Positions 1 to 7,550 of a stretch of 27,715 bases of DNA are shown here, in pieces. Where the stretch lies: NCBI GenBank assembly GCA_000435195.1, contig FR880288.1:1-27715 (forward strand), in the 5' to 3' direction. The number at the start of each line of letters is the position of its first letter. The stretch's first letter is position 1. Origin of the DNA: Clostridium sp. CAG:169. GTDB lineage: Bacteria; Bacillota; Clostridia; Oscillospirales; Ruminococcaceae. The translations under genes and the position numbers were made by a program. Under the pieces are notes generated by a model. That model made no database searches. It was not told the DNA's origin and was given only the letters and a program-made list of their open reading frames with translations.

Positions 1-24
1 GTCTGCCAATTCCGCCATATCCGC
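1..24 (-). tRNA. tRNA-Leu, 5' part only (cut by window edge)
   Basis: Read on the minus strand from position 24, the sequence starts GCGGATATGGCGG and continues AATTGGCAGAC. This is the acceptor-stem 5' strand, the U8-like position and the start of a class II D-arm typical of bacterial tRNA-Leu. The anticodon lies outside the window, so the isoacceptor cannot be given. A consensus promoter sits directly upstream. Confidence 0.8.
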
Positions 25-44
25 AAATCACTGGAACGTTTATA

Positions 45-73
45 ATTATAGCACCGAGATTTGCATCTGTCAA
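45..73 (-). promoter_or_regulatory. Consensus sigma-A promoter of the tRNA-Leu
   Basis: On the minus strand there is TTGACA (73-68), a 17-base spacer and TATAAT (50-45). The spacer ends in TGC, which makes an extended -10. Both hexamers match the consensus exactly. The -35 lies about 20 bases beyond the flavin reductase stop codon, so the tRNA has its own strong promoter. Confidence 0.85.
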
Positions 74-91
74 CACTTTTTTGAAAAAAAT

Positions 92-733
92 TTATTTTTT
101 TATTTTTCTTTTTTTCGGGCGGTTATCAGGCGCTTTTGCTGCCGGTCCGCTGCGCTTTTTCTGGGGAGCCTTCGGCTTTTTGCGCACGCTGTATCCAAAG
201 CTGCCCAGCTTTTTGCCCGCTTCAAAATATTCCCCATGCATATAGCAGGCAAGTCCGCAGCGGTCCATGTGCAGCTTGCCGTCCGCATCCAGATATTCCT
301 CGTCGATGTCCACCCCGACAATCTCCGCTAGGAACATATCGTGGCTGCCCAGCGGGGTCACGCTTTTGACCCTGCACTCCAGATTGACCGGACATTCTGC
401 AATCAGCGGCACATCCAGGTGATTGGCGCGCACCGGTGTCAGATTGCAGGCAGCAAATTTGTCCTCATCTCTGCCGGAGCGCACACCGCACCAGTCCGCC
501 TGACGGACCAGCTGTGCCGGTGTCAGATTGATGACAAACTCTCCGGTTTCCTTGAGCAGCTCATAGGAGTACCGGCTGGGACGCACCGAGATGTAGGTCA
601 TCGGCGGCTGGGAATTGACAATCCCGGTCCATGCGATGGTGATGATGTTGGGTTTTTCCCAGCTGCCGCAGGTAACCATCGTCGGAGACACCGGAGCCAG
701 CAGGGTGGAGCCCTTCCAATATACTTTTGCCAT
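92..733 (-). CDS. Flavin reductase-like FMN-binding protein with basic C-terminal tail
   Basis: This 213-residue protein belongs to the flavin reductase-like split-barrel family, which binds FMN and typically reduces flavin with NAD(P)H; the true substrate here is unknown. Family features are the N-terminal stretch with PVSPTMVTCG, then IAWTGIVNSQPPM and the VRPSRYSYELL segment. The ATG at 733 is chosen because AGAAAGG precedes it at good spacing; an in-frame start 30 bases upstream lacks this. The last 30 residues are about half Lys/Arg and are not part of the usual fold. The gene stands alone, with its own promoter, between the tRNA and the divergent MATE gene. The family is confident, the role is not. 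Confidence 0.85.
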   Translation of the reverse strand: MAKVYWKGSTLLAPVSPTMVTCGSWEKPNIITIAWTGIVNSQPPMTYISVRPSRYSYELLKETGEFVINLTPAQLVRQADWCGVRSGRDEDKFAACNLTPVRANHLDVPLIAECPVNLECRVKSVTPLGSHDMFLAEIVGVDIDEEYLDADGKLHMDRCGLACYMHGEYFEAGKKLGSFGYSVRKKPKAPQKKRSGPAAKAPDNRPKKRKIKK

Positions 734-796
734 AATTGCTTCTACCTTTCTTTTCGGTCCCAAAAGCAGACCGTTCCTGTTGTTGATTTACTTTCA

Positions 797-825
797 TTAT
801 ACACAAGTCTGTTTGCACCCACAAG
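797..825 (-). promoter_or_regulatory. Predicted promoter of the flavin reductase gene
   Basis: On the minus strand TTGTGG (825-820) and TATAAT (802-797) are separated by 17 bases. The -10 lies about 65 bases upstream of the chosen ATG. Confidence 0.6.
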
Positions 826-875
826 AATTTTTTTACTGATTTTGACAGAACTTTTTTCTTCCGTTTTGGTCCCTC

Positions 876-904
876 TTTGTCTTTCGTTTTCCCTATGCTA
901 TAAT
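876..904 (+). promoter_or_regulatory. Predicted extended -10 promoter of the MATE gene
   Basis: TTTGTC (876-881), a 17-base spacer ending in TGC, and TATAAT (899-904). The TGCTATAAT string is the same as at the tRNA-Leu promoter and at 6676-6684. A leader of about 85 bases runs to the ATG at 999. Confidence 0.6.
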
Positions 905-998
905 AATAAATAACTGTTTAATGGTTAAACTTTTTTTGACAGAAAGTCTGCTTGTTTTCTTTCTGTCCGACATACGAAAAAATAGAAAGGACGTTTTT

Positions 999-2390
999 AT
1001 GCCAGACAATTCTACCCCAAAACACCACCACAACAAGATGGGCACCGAACCGATTGGCAAGCTGCTGCTTTCGATGTCCCTGCCTGCCATGTTCTCCATG
1101 CTGATTCAGGCGCTGTACAACATTGTGGACAGCATCTATGTCGCACAGATCGGTGAACACGCGCTGACCGCTGTTTCCCTTGCCTTTCCGGTACAGAACC
1201 TGATGATTGCTGTCAGCGTCGGCACCGGCGTCGGCTTAAACTCTCTGATTGCCCGCCGTCTGGGTGAACGCCGCGAACAGGAAGCCAGTGCTGCCGCTAC
1301 CCACGGCGTACTGATCTCTCTGGCAGAATCGCTGCTCTTCTTACTGTTCGGACTGTTCTTCTGCCGGATGTTCTTCTCTGCCTTCACCAGTGACTCCACC
1401 GTCATCCAGATGGGCGTCGATTACACCTCCATCGTCACCATCTTCTCCTTCGGCAGCTTTATCCAAATCAATCTGGAGAAAACCCTTCAGGCAACCGGAA
1501 ATATGTTCTACCCGATGGTCTTCCAACTGATTGGCGCCATCACCAACATCATCCTTGACCCCATCTTTATCTTTGGTTGGTTCGGTCTGCCTGCCATGGG
1601 TGTCACCGGTGCAGCGATTGCCACCGTTGCCGGTCAGATTCTGGCAATGCTGTACGCCGTCTATGTCATGGTGCGCAAGGAGCACGCGGTACACATCACC
1701 TTCAAAGGCTTTCACTTTTCCGGCGCCATCGTGCGCGACATCTTCCAGGTCGGCTTTCCTTCCATCATCATGCAGTCGATTGGCTCTGTCATGATTATGG
1801 CGCTCAACAACATCCTCATCGTCTTTTCGCAGGCAGCGGTCGCCGTTCTGGGTGTCTATTTTAAGCTCCAGTCGTTTGTCTTTATGCCGGTCTTCGGTCT
1901 GGGTGCGGGCGCACTGCCCATCATGGGCTTTAACTACGGCGCACGCAACAAAAAGCGTCTGATGCACACCCTTCAGCTCACCTGCGCCATTGCCTTTGGC
2001 ATCATGCTGGTCGGTCTGCTGATTTTCCAGTTCGGTGCAAGATACCTGCTGATGATGTTCAACGCCAGCGCAGATATGATGGACATCGGCATCTCCGCTC
2101 TGCGCACCATCAGTCTGTGCTTCCCTGCTGCCGGTCTGGGCATCGCCTTTTCCAACTTTTTCCAAGCCATCGGCGAAGGTAAAAACTCGCTGCTCATCTC
2201 GGTGCTGCGCCAGCTGGTCATCTTGCTGCCCTGCGCATGGATCATTTCCCGCATCGGCACCCTCAATCAGGTTTGGCTGGCATTTCCGATTGCCGAAGTT
2301 TTCTCCTTCTTCGTCAGCCTGCTGCTGACCCGCATCACCTATAACAATAAAATTAAAGAGATGGAAGATTTTACCACCGACGAGGATTAA
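999..2390 (+). CDS. MATE family multidrug/cation efflux transporter
   Basis: A 463-residue integral membrane protein of the MATE family, which exports drugs or other organic cations in exchange for Na+ or H+. About twelve hydrophobic segments are visible in two similar halves. The N-terminal MATE signature covers IGKLLLSMSLPAMFSM and ALYNIVDSIYVAQIG, followed by an Ala/Val/Gly-rich second helix. The length is usual for the family. ATG 999 follows AGAAAGG at 984-990; the reading frame continues upstream to 921 but without a ribosome site. The gene is monocistronic, with a strong promoter upstream and a terminator shared with convergent glnN. The substrate cannot be predicted. Confidence 0.92.
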   Translation: MPDNSTPKHHHNKMGTEPIGKLLLSMSLPAMFSMLIQALYNIVDSIYVAQIGEHALTAVSLAFPVQNLMIAVSVGTGVGLNSLIARRLGERREQEASAAATHGVLISLAESLLFLLFGLFFCRMFFSAFTSDSTVIQMGVDYTSIVTIFSFGSFIQINLEKTLQATGNMFYPMVFQLIGAITNIILDPIFIFGWFGLPAMGVTGAAIATVAGQILAMLYAVYVMVRKEHAVHITFKGFHFSGAIVRDIFQVGFPSIIMQSIGSVMIMALNNILIVFSQAAVAVLGVYFKLQSFVFMPVFGLGAGALPIMGFNYGARNKKRLMHTLQLTCAIAFGIMLVGLLIFQFGARYLLMMFNASADMMDIGISALRTISLCFPAAGLGIAFSNFFQAIGEGKNSLLISVLRQLVILLPCAWIISRIGTLNQVWLAFPIAEVFSFFVSLLLTRITYNNKIKEMEDFTTDED

Positions 2391-2432
2391 CCACCCGCTT
2401 GTTGGGAAAAGCTTTCTCTTCCTATCAGGACC

Positions 2433-2464
2433 AAAAAAAGGGAGCCAAATGGCTCCCTTTTTTC
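2433..2464. terminator. Bidirectional terminator between MATE gene and glnN
   Basis: GGGAGCC (2440-2446), loop AAAT, GGCTCCC (2451-2457), flanked by an A-run on the left and a T-run on the right. It can therefore stop both converging transcripts. Confidence 0.9.
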
Positions 2465-2487
2465 TTGCTCTGTTACATGGTTTTCCA

Positions 2488-4578
2488 TTAAATGCGGTGC
2501 AGCAGATCGGTGTAGGTGGGCATCGGCCAGTCGCGGCGGTCCACCACCATCTCCAGTGCGTCGCATTTTTCCCGCAGCTTTTCCATTGCCTGACGAACCT
2601 GTCGGGACATCTGCTGCGCACACTGATACAGCTGCGGCTGTGCCTGTGCCTGTTCCAGCGCTGTTTCCAGTTCCTCGGTCAATGCCATCACACTCTCGGT
2701 CGAATCGCTCACCATCCGCAGGTGATTCTCCAACCGCTGTGGATGCAGTCCGCACTGCTCCAGACGGTGCAGACTTTCTGCCAGCTTGCCGGAATATCCA
2801 ATCACACTCGGAATGATCTGCCGTTTGGCAATCTCCAGCATGGTGGACGCTTCAATCTGCAAAACATGGATGTAATTTTCCAGCTGAATCTCATAGCGGG
2901 CAGCGGTTTCCTTCGGAGAAAAAATGTGGTGATGGTCAAACAGTTCGATGTTCTTCTGCTCGGTCAAAGTTGCAAACGCCTCCACCGAGGTGCGCAAAAT
3001 CGGCAGTCCCCGGCGCTGTGCCTCCATGACCCACTGCTCGGAATAGTTGTTCCCGTTGTAGATGACCCTGCCGTGGCTGCGCATCGTATCGCGGATGATA
3101 CACTGTACCTGCTGCCAGACCGCTTCCCCCTCCAGCGGCTCCAGCTGATTGGCAAATTGTTCGAAGGAATCCGCCAAAATGGTGTTGAGCACCACCTCCG
3201 AATATGCCAACGACTGGGAGGAGCCGACCATTCTGAACTCAAACTTGTTTCCGGTAAAGGCAAACGGCGAGGTGCGGTTGCGGTCGGTTTCATCGCGGGT
3301 GACATTGGGGATCTCGTCCACTCCAATGTCCATCTCCTCGGGGTTGACCTTTGCCGGGTCGCTCCCCTGTGCAATGTGGTTGAGGATAGCCGTCAGATGA
3401 TTTCCCAGGAAAATGGAGATGATCGGCGGCGGTGCTTCGCCTCCACCCAGACGGTGGTCGTTTCCTGCACAGGCAGCCGACATCCGCAGCAGATCCGCAT
3501 ACAGGTCCACTCCGCGGATAAAGGCGCACAGCATCAGCAAAAACAGCAGATTGCTCTCGGGATTTTTGCCCGGTCGCAGCAGATTTTCCCCTGTGTCGGT
3601 ACAAAGCGAGTAGTTGTTGTGCTTGCCCGAACCGTTGATGCCTGCAAACGGTTTTTCATGCAGCAGACAGGCAAGCCCATGCTTTTTGCTCAGGGTGCGC
3701 ATCGTTTCCATAATCAACTGGTTGTGGTCACAGGCAATGTTGGCAGTGGAATACTCCGGTGCCAGCTCATGCTGGGCAGGCGCCGCTTCGTTGTGCTTGG
3801 TTTTGCTGGCGACACCCATCTCCCACAGATTTTTGTCCAAATCCTGCATGAATTCCCCGACGCGAATGCGCAGACGTCCGCAGTAGTGGTCGTCCAGCTC
3901 CTGACCTTTCGAGGGTTTTGCACCAAACAAGGTCCTTCCGCAGATTTTTAAATCCAGCCGCTGATTGTACAGCTTGTAATCCACCAGAAAATATTCCTGC
4001 TCTGCACCCACCATCGGGGTGATGCGGCTGACATCGGTTTTTCCCAGCGCGTGCAGCAGACGCACCCCCTGCCTGGAAAGCTGCTTCATCGAGCGCAGCA
4101 GCGGGGTCTTGGCATCCAGTGCTTCTCCGTTGTAAGAGCAGAAGGCGGTTGGGATAAAGAGGGTGCCGTCCCGAACAAACGCCGGAGAGGTCGGGTCCCA
4201 GGTGGTGTAGCCGCGCGCTTCAAAGGTTGCCCGCAAGCCGCCGGAGGGGAAGGAGGAGGAATCCGCCTCGCCCTGAATCAGCGCCTTGCTGGAAAACTCC
4301 ATCGCAATCTCCCCCTGTCCACCGTTGGTGGTCAAAAAGGCATCGTGCTTTCCGGCAGTAAAATTGTTCATCGGCTGGAACCAGTGAGAATAGTGGGTCG
4401 CACCCTGTTCCAGTGCCCACTCCTTCATCGCACACGCCACCACATCTGCAATCTGCGGGTCCAGCGGTTGTCCCAGCCTGCGGGTGCGCAGCAGGCTTTG
4501 ATAGACCTTCTGCGGCAGTCGTTTTTTCATTGCGCTGTCATCAAACACGCGGGTACCAAAGATTTTTTCTACGTTCAT
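2488..4578 (-). CDS. glnN: Glutamine synthetase type III
   Basis: A 696-residue cytosolic enzyme that makes glutamine from glutamate, ammonia and ATP. The length of about 700 residues separates type III from the 440-470-residue type I enzymes. Visible motifs include GAEQEYFLVD (residues 191-200, metal/glutamate site), HNEAAPAQHELAPEY (262-276), NGSGKHNNYS (315-324) and a later NRTSPFAFTG stretch in the nucleotide-binding region. The start at 4578 is preceded by GAGAGG; an in-frame extension to 4623 has no ribosome site. It is monocistronic and convergent with the MATE gene. Its leader of about 150 bases is unusually structured, which suggests nitrogen-responsive control, but no regulator can be named. 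Confidence 0.95.
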   Translation of the reverse strand: MNVEKIFGTRVFDDSAMKKRLPQKVYQSLLRTRRLGQPLDPQIADVVACAMKEWALEQGATHYSHWFQPMNNFTAGKHDAFLTTNGGQGEIAMEFSSKALIQGEADSSSFPSGGLRATFEARGYTTWDPTSPAFVRDGTLFIPTAFCSYNGEALDAKTPLLRSMKQLSRQGVRLLHALGKTDVSRITPMVGAEQEYFLVDYKLYNQRLDLKICGRTLFGAKPSKGQELDDHYCGRLRIRVGEFMQDLDKNLWEMGVASKTKHNEAAPAQHELAPEYSTANIACDHNQLIMETMRTLSKKHGLACLLHEKPFAGINGSGKHNNYSLCTDTGENLLRPGKNPESNLLFLLMLCAFIRGVDLYADLLRMSAACAGNDHRLGGGEAPPPIISIFLGNHLTAILNHIAQGSDPAKVNPEEMDIGVDEIPNVTRDETDRNRTSPFAFTGNKFEFRMVGSSQSLAYSEVVLNTILADSFEQFANQLEPLEGEAVWQQVQCIIRDTMRSHGRVIYNGNNYSEQWVMEAQRRGLPILRTSVEAFATLTEQKNIELFDHHHIFSPKETAARYEIQLENYIHVLQIEASTMLEIAKRQIIPSVIGYSGKLAESLHRLEQCGLHPQRLENHLRMVSDSTESVMALTEELETALEQAQAQPQLYQCAQQMSRQVRQAMEKLREKCDALEMVVDRRDWPMPTYTDLLHRI

Positions 4579-4647
4579 CTTGTACCGTCCTCTCTTTTTT
4601 GGATTACACACATTCCGCCGCAAAAGGTCATGCCTGCCTTTTGCTTT

Positions 4648-4728
4648 CGGCAGACCCGTCCTGCCGGCGGGTGAAAAACAGCGCGGATTCTTCCAAAGAA
4701 TTCCGTCCTGTACACACAGCTGTTTTTC
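4648..4728 (-). promoter_or_regulatory. Structured 5' leader of glnN (candidate cis-regulatory RNA)
   Basis: In the glnN transcript sense, GAAAAACAGC (4728-4719) is complementary to GCTGTTTTTC (4682-4673), a 10-bp outer stem. Between them lies a hairpin at 4704-4685 with TTCTT pairing to AAGAA and an extended GGA/TCC base. Immediately downstream CGGCAG (4666-4661) and CTGCCG (4653-4648) form a third stem with a 7-base loop. I do not recognise a known riboswitch class. Confidence 0.45.
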
Positions 4729-4738
4729 TGTAATTCAC

Positions 4739-4767
4739 ATGGTAGCATCTTTGCCTGTGAATTGCAA
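4739..4767 (-). promoter_or_regulatory. Predicted glnN promoter
   Basis: On the minus strand TTGCAA (4767-4762), 17 bases ending in TGC, and TACCAT (4744-4739). The -10 deviates from consensus but the extended TG is present. Within the 394-base gap 4579-4972 it is the best-placed candidate for glnN. A third copy of the GAAAAACAGC decamer lies just upstream at 4779-4788. Confidence 0.45.
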
Positions 4768-4901
4768 TCATTCGTAAAGAAAAACAGCCTGCTGCACAAA
4801 TTGCATCCGCTTTTCTTTGCTAAAGTAAGGAAAGTTTCATAATATTGGAATTGCATTTGTTTTCCTCACATGATAAACTGAAATAGACCGTTCGACACAT
4901 T

Positions 4902-4930
4902 TTGCACGTCGGGCGGCAATATTTTGTAAA
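4902..4930 (+). promoter_or_regulatory. Predicted promoter of the peptide-binding lipoprotein gene
   Basis: TTGCAC (4902-4907), a 17-base spacer, TGTAAA (4925-4930), 43 bases before the TTG start. The rest of the 394-base intergenic gap (4579-4972) holds only the divergent glnN promoter and leader; I see no gene in it. Confidence 0.45.
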
Positions 4931-4972
4931 ACAGGTTCTATCACCAAACGATAAAAAGGAGAGAGTTCTGCC

Positions 4973-6622
4973 TTGGGTATTCAAAAGAAAGGTCTGGGTG
5001 TCCTGTGCCTGCTGCTGACACTGTGCCTGCTGTTGAGCGGCTGTCGGGAAAGCTCCTCACTGGTCCGCTACGACATCTCCAACGGAGTCGAGAGTCTGGA
5101 CCCGCAGTTTGCCAGCGAAGAAAACGAACAGCTGGTCATCTACAATATGATGGAAGGGCTGATGCGCCAAAAGCCCTCCGGCGAGCTGACCAATGGCGCC
5201 ATCGAGCGCTATGAGGTTTCCGACGACCAGAAGGTCTACACCTTTTTCCTGGTGGATGGGATGGTGTGGGACGACAAGGAGAACACGCCGGTCACCGCAC
5301 ACGACTTTGTCTTTGCTTTTCAGCGCATCTTTAACAGCATCTACCCCTCTCCCTTTGCTTCGATGTTTTCTTCCATCAAAAACAGTCAGCAGGTACTCAG
5401 CGGTCAGCTGGATGCTTCTTCGCTGGGTGTGCAGGCGCTCGACGACCACACCGTCCGCTTTACGCTGAACTATGCCGACCCGGCTTTTCTGGAAGCTCTT
5501 GCCCATTCCTCCGCCATGCCCTGCAACCAGAAACTGTTTGAAAGCGCCAACGGAAAATACGGCTCCACCATCCAGCAGTCCTACTCCAACGGTCCGTTTT
5601 TTTTGATGCAGTGGGACAACTCCAGCCGCATCTATCTCAAGAAAAACGACAAGTATTATGCTGCCGAGCAGGTGCTCACCCCGGGCGTTTACCTCTATGT
5701 CGACCGCGACGTCCAGACCGCCGCACAGAAGGAGCGGGGCGAACAGCCACCCTCCACCTTCGAGCTGCTGATGGACGGTAAAGCGGACGGCTGCCAGGCA
5801 AACTATGAGCAGTACCAGCTTGCCATGCAGGCAGGGATGAGCTGCCAGACCGCCGAAAGCACCGTCTGGGCGCTGGTCTTTAATCAAAACCACTCCGCCT
5901 TTTCCAACCAGCAGGTCCGCCAGGGCTTCCTGCGCGCCATCGACCGCAGCGCGCTGGAAAGCTTTTTGCAGAACAGCCGGCAGGAAAACCTGCGTGTCTA
6001 TGACCGCCTGATTCCGCCAACCATCTCGCTGTTCACCCAGCCGTACATCGACCAGACCTCGGTCACCACCAACAACCTCTATGACCCGCAGGAGGCCTAC
6101 GCCGCTTACCGCGCCGGCATGGATGAGCTGGAGGCGGACACCCTGCGCAAGATTCAGCTGCTGGTCCCCTCCGACAGCCAGATCCCGGAGATGTGCGGTC
6201 TGCTCCAACAGGGCTGGCAGCAGGCGCTGGCTGTTTCGGTCAACATCGTCGAGGTCAGCCGCGACGAGCTTTCCTCCCGGCTGAGCCTGGGGGACTATCA
6301 GGTCGCACTCGTTCCGCTCAAGGCATCCGCCAATACCCCTGCCGACCTGCTGGAACGTTTTACCTCCTCCTCGACATCCAACATCTCCCACTACCAAAAT
6401 GAAGCGTATGACACCCTGCTTTCCTCGCTCAATGGCTCCCACGACCGACAGCAGCTGTTAAACCAGTATGCTGATGCCGAAAAAATGCTGATGGATGATG
6501 CAGTCGCCTTTCCTCTGCTGGCAGAAACCAGCTATTTTGTGATGGGCTCGGGCGTTTCCGGCATCGAATTTTATCCATACGGCGGCAAGGTCATCTTCCG
6601 CGATGCACTGGCAATGCGCTGA
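4973..6622 (+). CDS. ABC transporter peptide-binding lipoprotein (OppA/DppA type)
   Basis: A 549-residue extracellular solute-binding protein of family 5, which captures oligopeptides for an ABC importer. A signal peptide with hydrophobic core is followed by the lipobox LLSGC, with Cys24 as the lipid-anchored residue. The mature part shows ISNGVESLDPQFA and IYNMMEGLM near the N terminus and a W-D-PVTAHDFVFAFQR block, all classic for the family. The start is TTG at 4973, supported by AAGGAGAG about nine bases upstream; no ATG fits the signal peptide. No permease or ATPase genes are adjacent, so this is an orphan binding protein that must use a transporter encoded elsewhere. The peptide specificity is unknown. 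Confidence 0.9.
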   Translation: MGIQKKGLGVLCLLLTLCLLLSGCRESSSLVRYDISNGVESLDPQFASEENEQLVIYNMMEGLMRQKPSGELTNGAIERYEVSDDQKVYTFFLVDGMVWDDKENTPVTAHDFVFAFQRIFNSIYPSPFASMFSSIKNSQQVLSGQLDASSLGVQALDDHTVRFTLNYADPAFLEALAHSSAMPCNQKLFESANGKYGSTIQQSYSNGPFFLMQWDNSSRIYLKKNDKYYAAEQVLTPGVYLYVDRDVQTAAQKERGEQPPSTFELLMDGKADGCQANYEQYQLAMQAGMSCQTAESTVWALVFNQNHSAFSNQQVRQGFLRAIDRSALESFLQNSRQENLRVYDRLIPPTISLFTQPYIDQTSVTTNNLYDPQEAYAAYRAGMDELEADTLRKIQLLVPSDSQIPEMCGLLQQGWQQALAVSVNIVEVSRDELSSRLSLGDYQVALVPLKASANTPADLLERFTSSSTSNISHYQNEAYDTLLSSLNGSHDRQQLLNQYADAEKMLMDDAVAFPLLAETSYFVMGSGVSGIEFYPYGGKVIFRDALAMR

Positions 6623-6655
6623 TTTTTTCCTGCAAACAACTGTCTGTACCCGCAC

Positions 6656-6684
6656 TTGCGGCTGCTTTCCCCCGATGCTATAAT
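6656..6684 (+). promoter_or_regulatory. Predicted extended -10 promoter of the EFR1-like gene
   Basis: TTGCGG (6656-6661), a 17-base spacer ending in TGC, and TATAAT (6679-6684), 22 bases upstream of the ATG. It overlaps no gene and makes the EFR1-like gene independent of the lipoprotein gene. Confidence 0.7.
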
Positions 6685-6706
6685 AGTGGCAAAGGGGGAA
6701 TTTTTT

Positions 6707-7504
6707 ATGTTCAAAGAAGTATCTCTGGTTTATTTCAGCAGCACCAAAACTACTCAGAGGACGGTGCGTGCCATCGGCAGAGCGCTGGCAAAGGCGTTTG
6801 ACATCCCTGTGCAGGAGTACGACTTCACCCTGCCCAACGCCCGCAGTCGCAAGCTGCACTTTGCTTCGGACCAGCTGGTCGTGGTCGGTTCGCCGGTCTA
6901 CGGAGGGGTCATGCCGCTGCTGGTGCGGGAATATCTTGCGCAGTATGTCACCGGTGAAAAGACTGCCTGTATCCTTGCCGCCGTTTACGGCAACCGCAAC
7001 TTTGACGACTGCCTGGTGGAGATGCAGGATTTGATGGAGGAAAACGGCTTTGTGGTGACCGCAGCCGCAGCCTGCATCGGGGAACATTCCTATTCAACTG
7101 CGATTGCTTCCGGCAGACCCAACGCCCAGGACCTTGCTCTGGCAGAGGAGTTCGGCAGGCAGGTTGCACAAAAGCTTTCTGCCAGCCCAGCTGTGCCGAC
7201 CCTTGCACAGACCCTGCCCGGCTCCCGCCCGTACCGCGAGCGCAAGCCTTCTGCTCCGATGGCTCCGCAGACCACCAACGGCTGCATCCGCTGCGGAATG
7301 TGCGTCAACAACTGCCCGGTCGGCGCCATCGACCGCAACGACCCAACCAAGGTGGATGCTTCGCTCTGTCTGCGTTGTCTGTCCTGTGTGCGGCTGTGCC
7401 CGCTTGGCTCCAAAGCTTTTACCGACCCGGGCTTTCAAAAAACGGTCGCCTGGTGTCTGGAAAACTTCCAGAAACCGGACAAATCCCCTGCCTTTTTCCT
7501 GTAA
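6707..7504 (+). CDS. EFR1-like flavodoxin/ferredoxin fusion protein
   Basis: A 265-residue two-domain electron-transfer protein. Residues 1-155 form a flavodoxin-like domain with the phosphate-binding loop SSTKTT (11-16) and the SPVYGG segment (62-67), expected to bind FMN. Residues 190-235 are a bacterial ferredoxin domain with two CxxCxxCxxxC clusters (Cys193, 196, 199, 203 and Cys221, 224, 227, 231), enough for two [4Fe-4S] centres. This architecture is the EFR1 family, common in anaerobic Clostridia. ATG 6707 follows AAAGGGGG; an in-frame upstream start at 6656 lies inside the promoter. The redox partner is not identifiable from neighbours. Confidence 0.9.
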   Translation: MFKEVSLVYFSSTKTTQRTVRAIGRALAKAFDIPVQEYDFTLPNARSRKLHFASDQLVVVGSPVYGGVMPLLVREYLAQYVTGEKTACILAAVYGNRNFDDCLVEMQDLMEENGFVVTAAAACIGEHSYSTAIASGRPNAQDLALAEEFGRQVAQKLSASPAVPTLAQTLPGSRPYRERKPSAPMAPQTTNGCIRCGMCVNNCPVGAIDRNDPTKVDASLCLRCLSCVRLCPLGSKAFTDPGFQKTVAWCLENFQKPDKSPAFFL

Positions 7505-7512
7505 TGCAAATA

Positions 7513-7548
7513 AAAACCCACAGAGTGTTTTTCGGCTCTGTGGGTTTT
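7513..7548. terminator. Bidirectional terminator between EFR1-like gene and rsmA
   Basis: A 13-bp perfect stem, AAAACCCACAGAG (7513-7525) pairing with CTCTGTGGGTTTT (7536-7548), with T-rich ends in both directions. It serves two convergent genes. Confidence 0.9.
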
Positions 7549-7550
7549 TA

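Noticed and set aside
842..847. TTGACA as an alternative -35 for the MATE gene
   Set aside because: No acceptable -10 follows at 16-18 bases; the TTTGTC/TATAAT pair at 876-904 fits better.
1341..2621. Long open frame on the minus strand across the MATE gene; similar long frames at 2449-3951 and 9338-11155 on plus
   Set aside because: They are opposite-strand shadows of GC-rich real genes, with low-complexity His/Arg/Gln-rich translations and no ribosome sites.
4648..4666. ANTAR antitermination hairpin or known glutamine riboswitch in the glnN leader
   Set aside because: The loop sizes do not give the paired hexaloops of ANTAR targets, and no glutamine-aptamer core is recognisable.
5676..5690. 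A further CCCGGG, inside the peptide-binding lipoprotein gene (and one near 7427) as extra Noc sites
   Set aside because: They lack the TTT/AAA arms of the palindrome.
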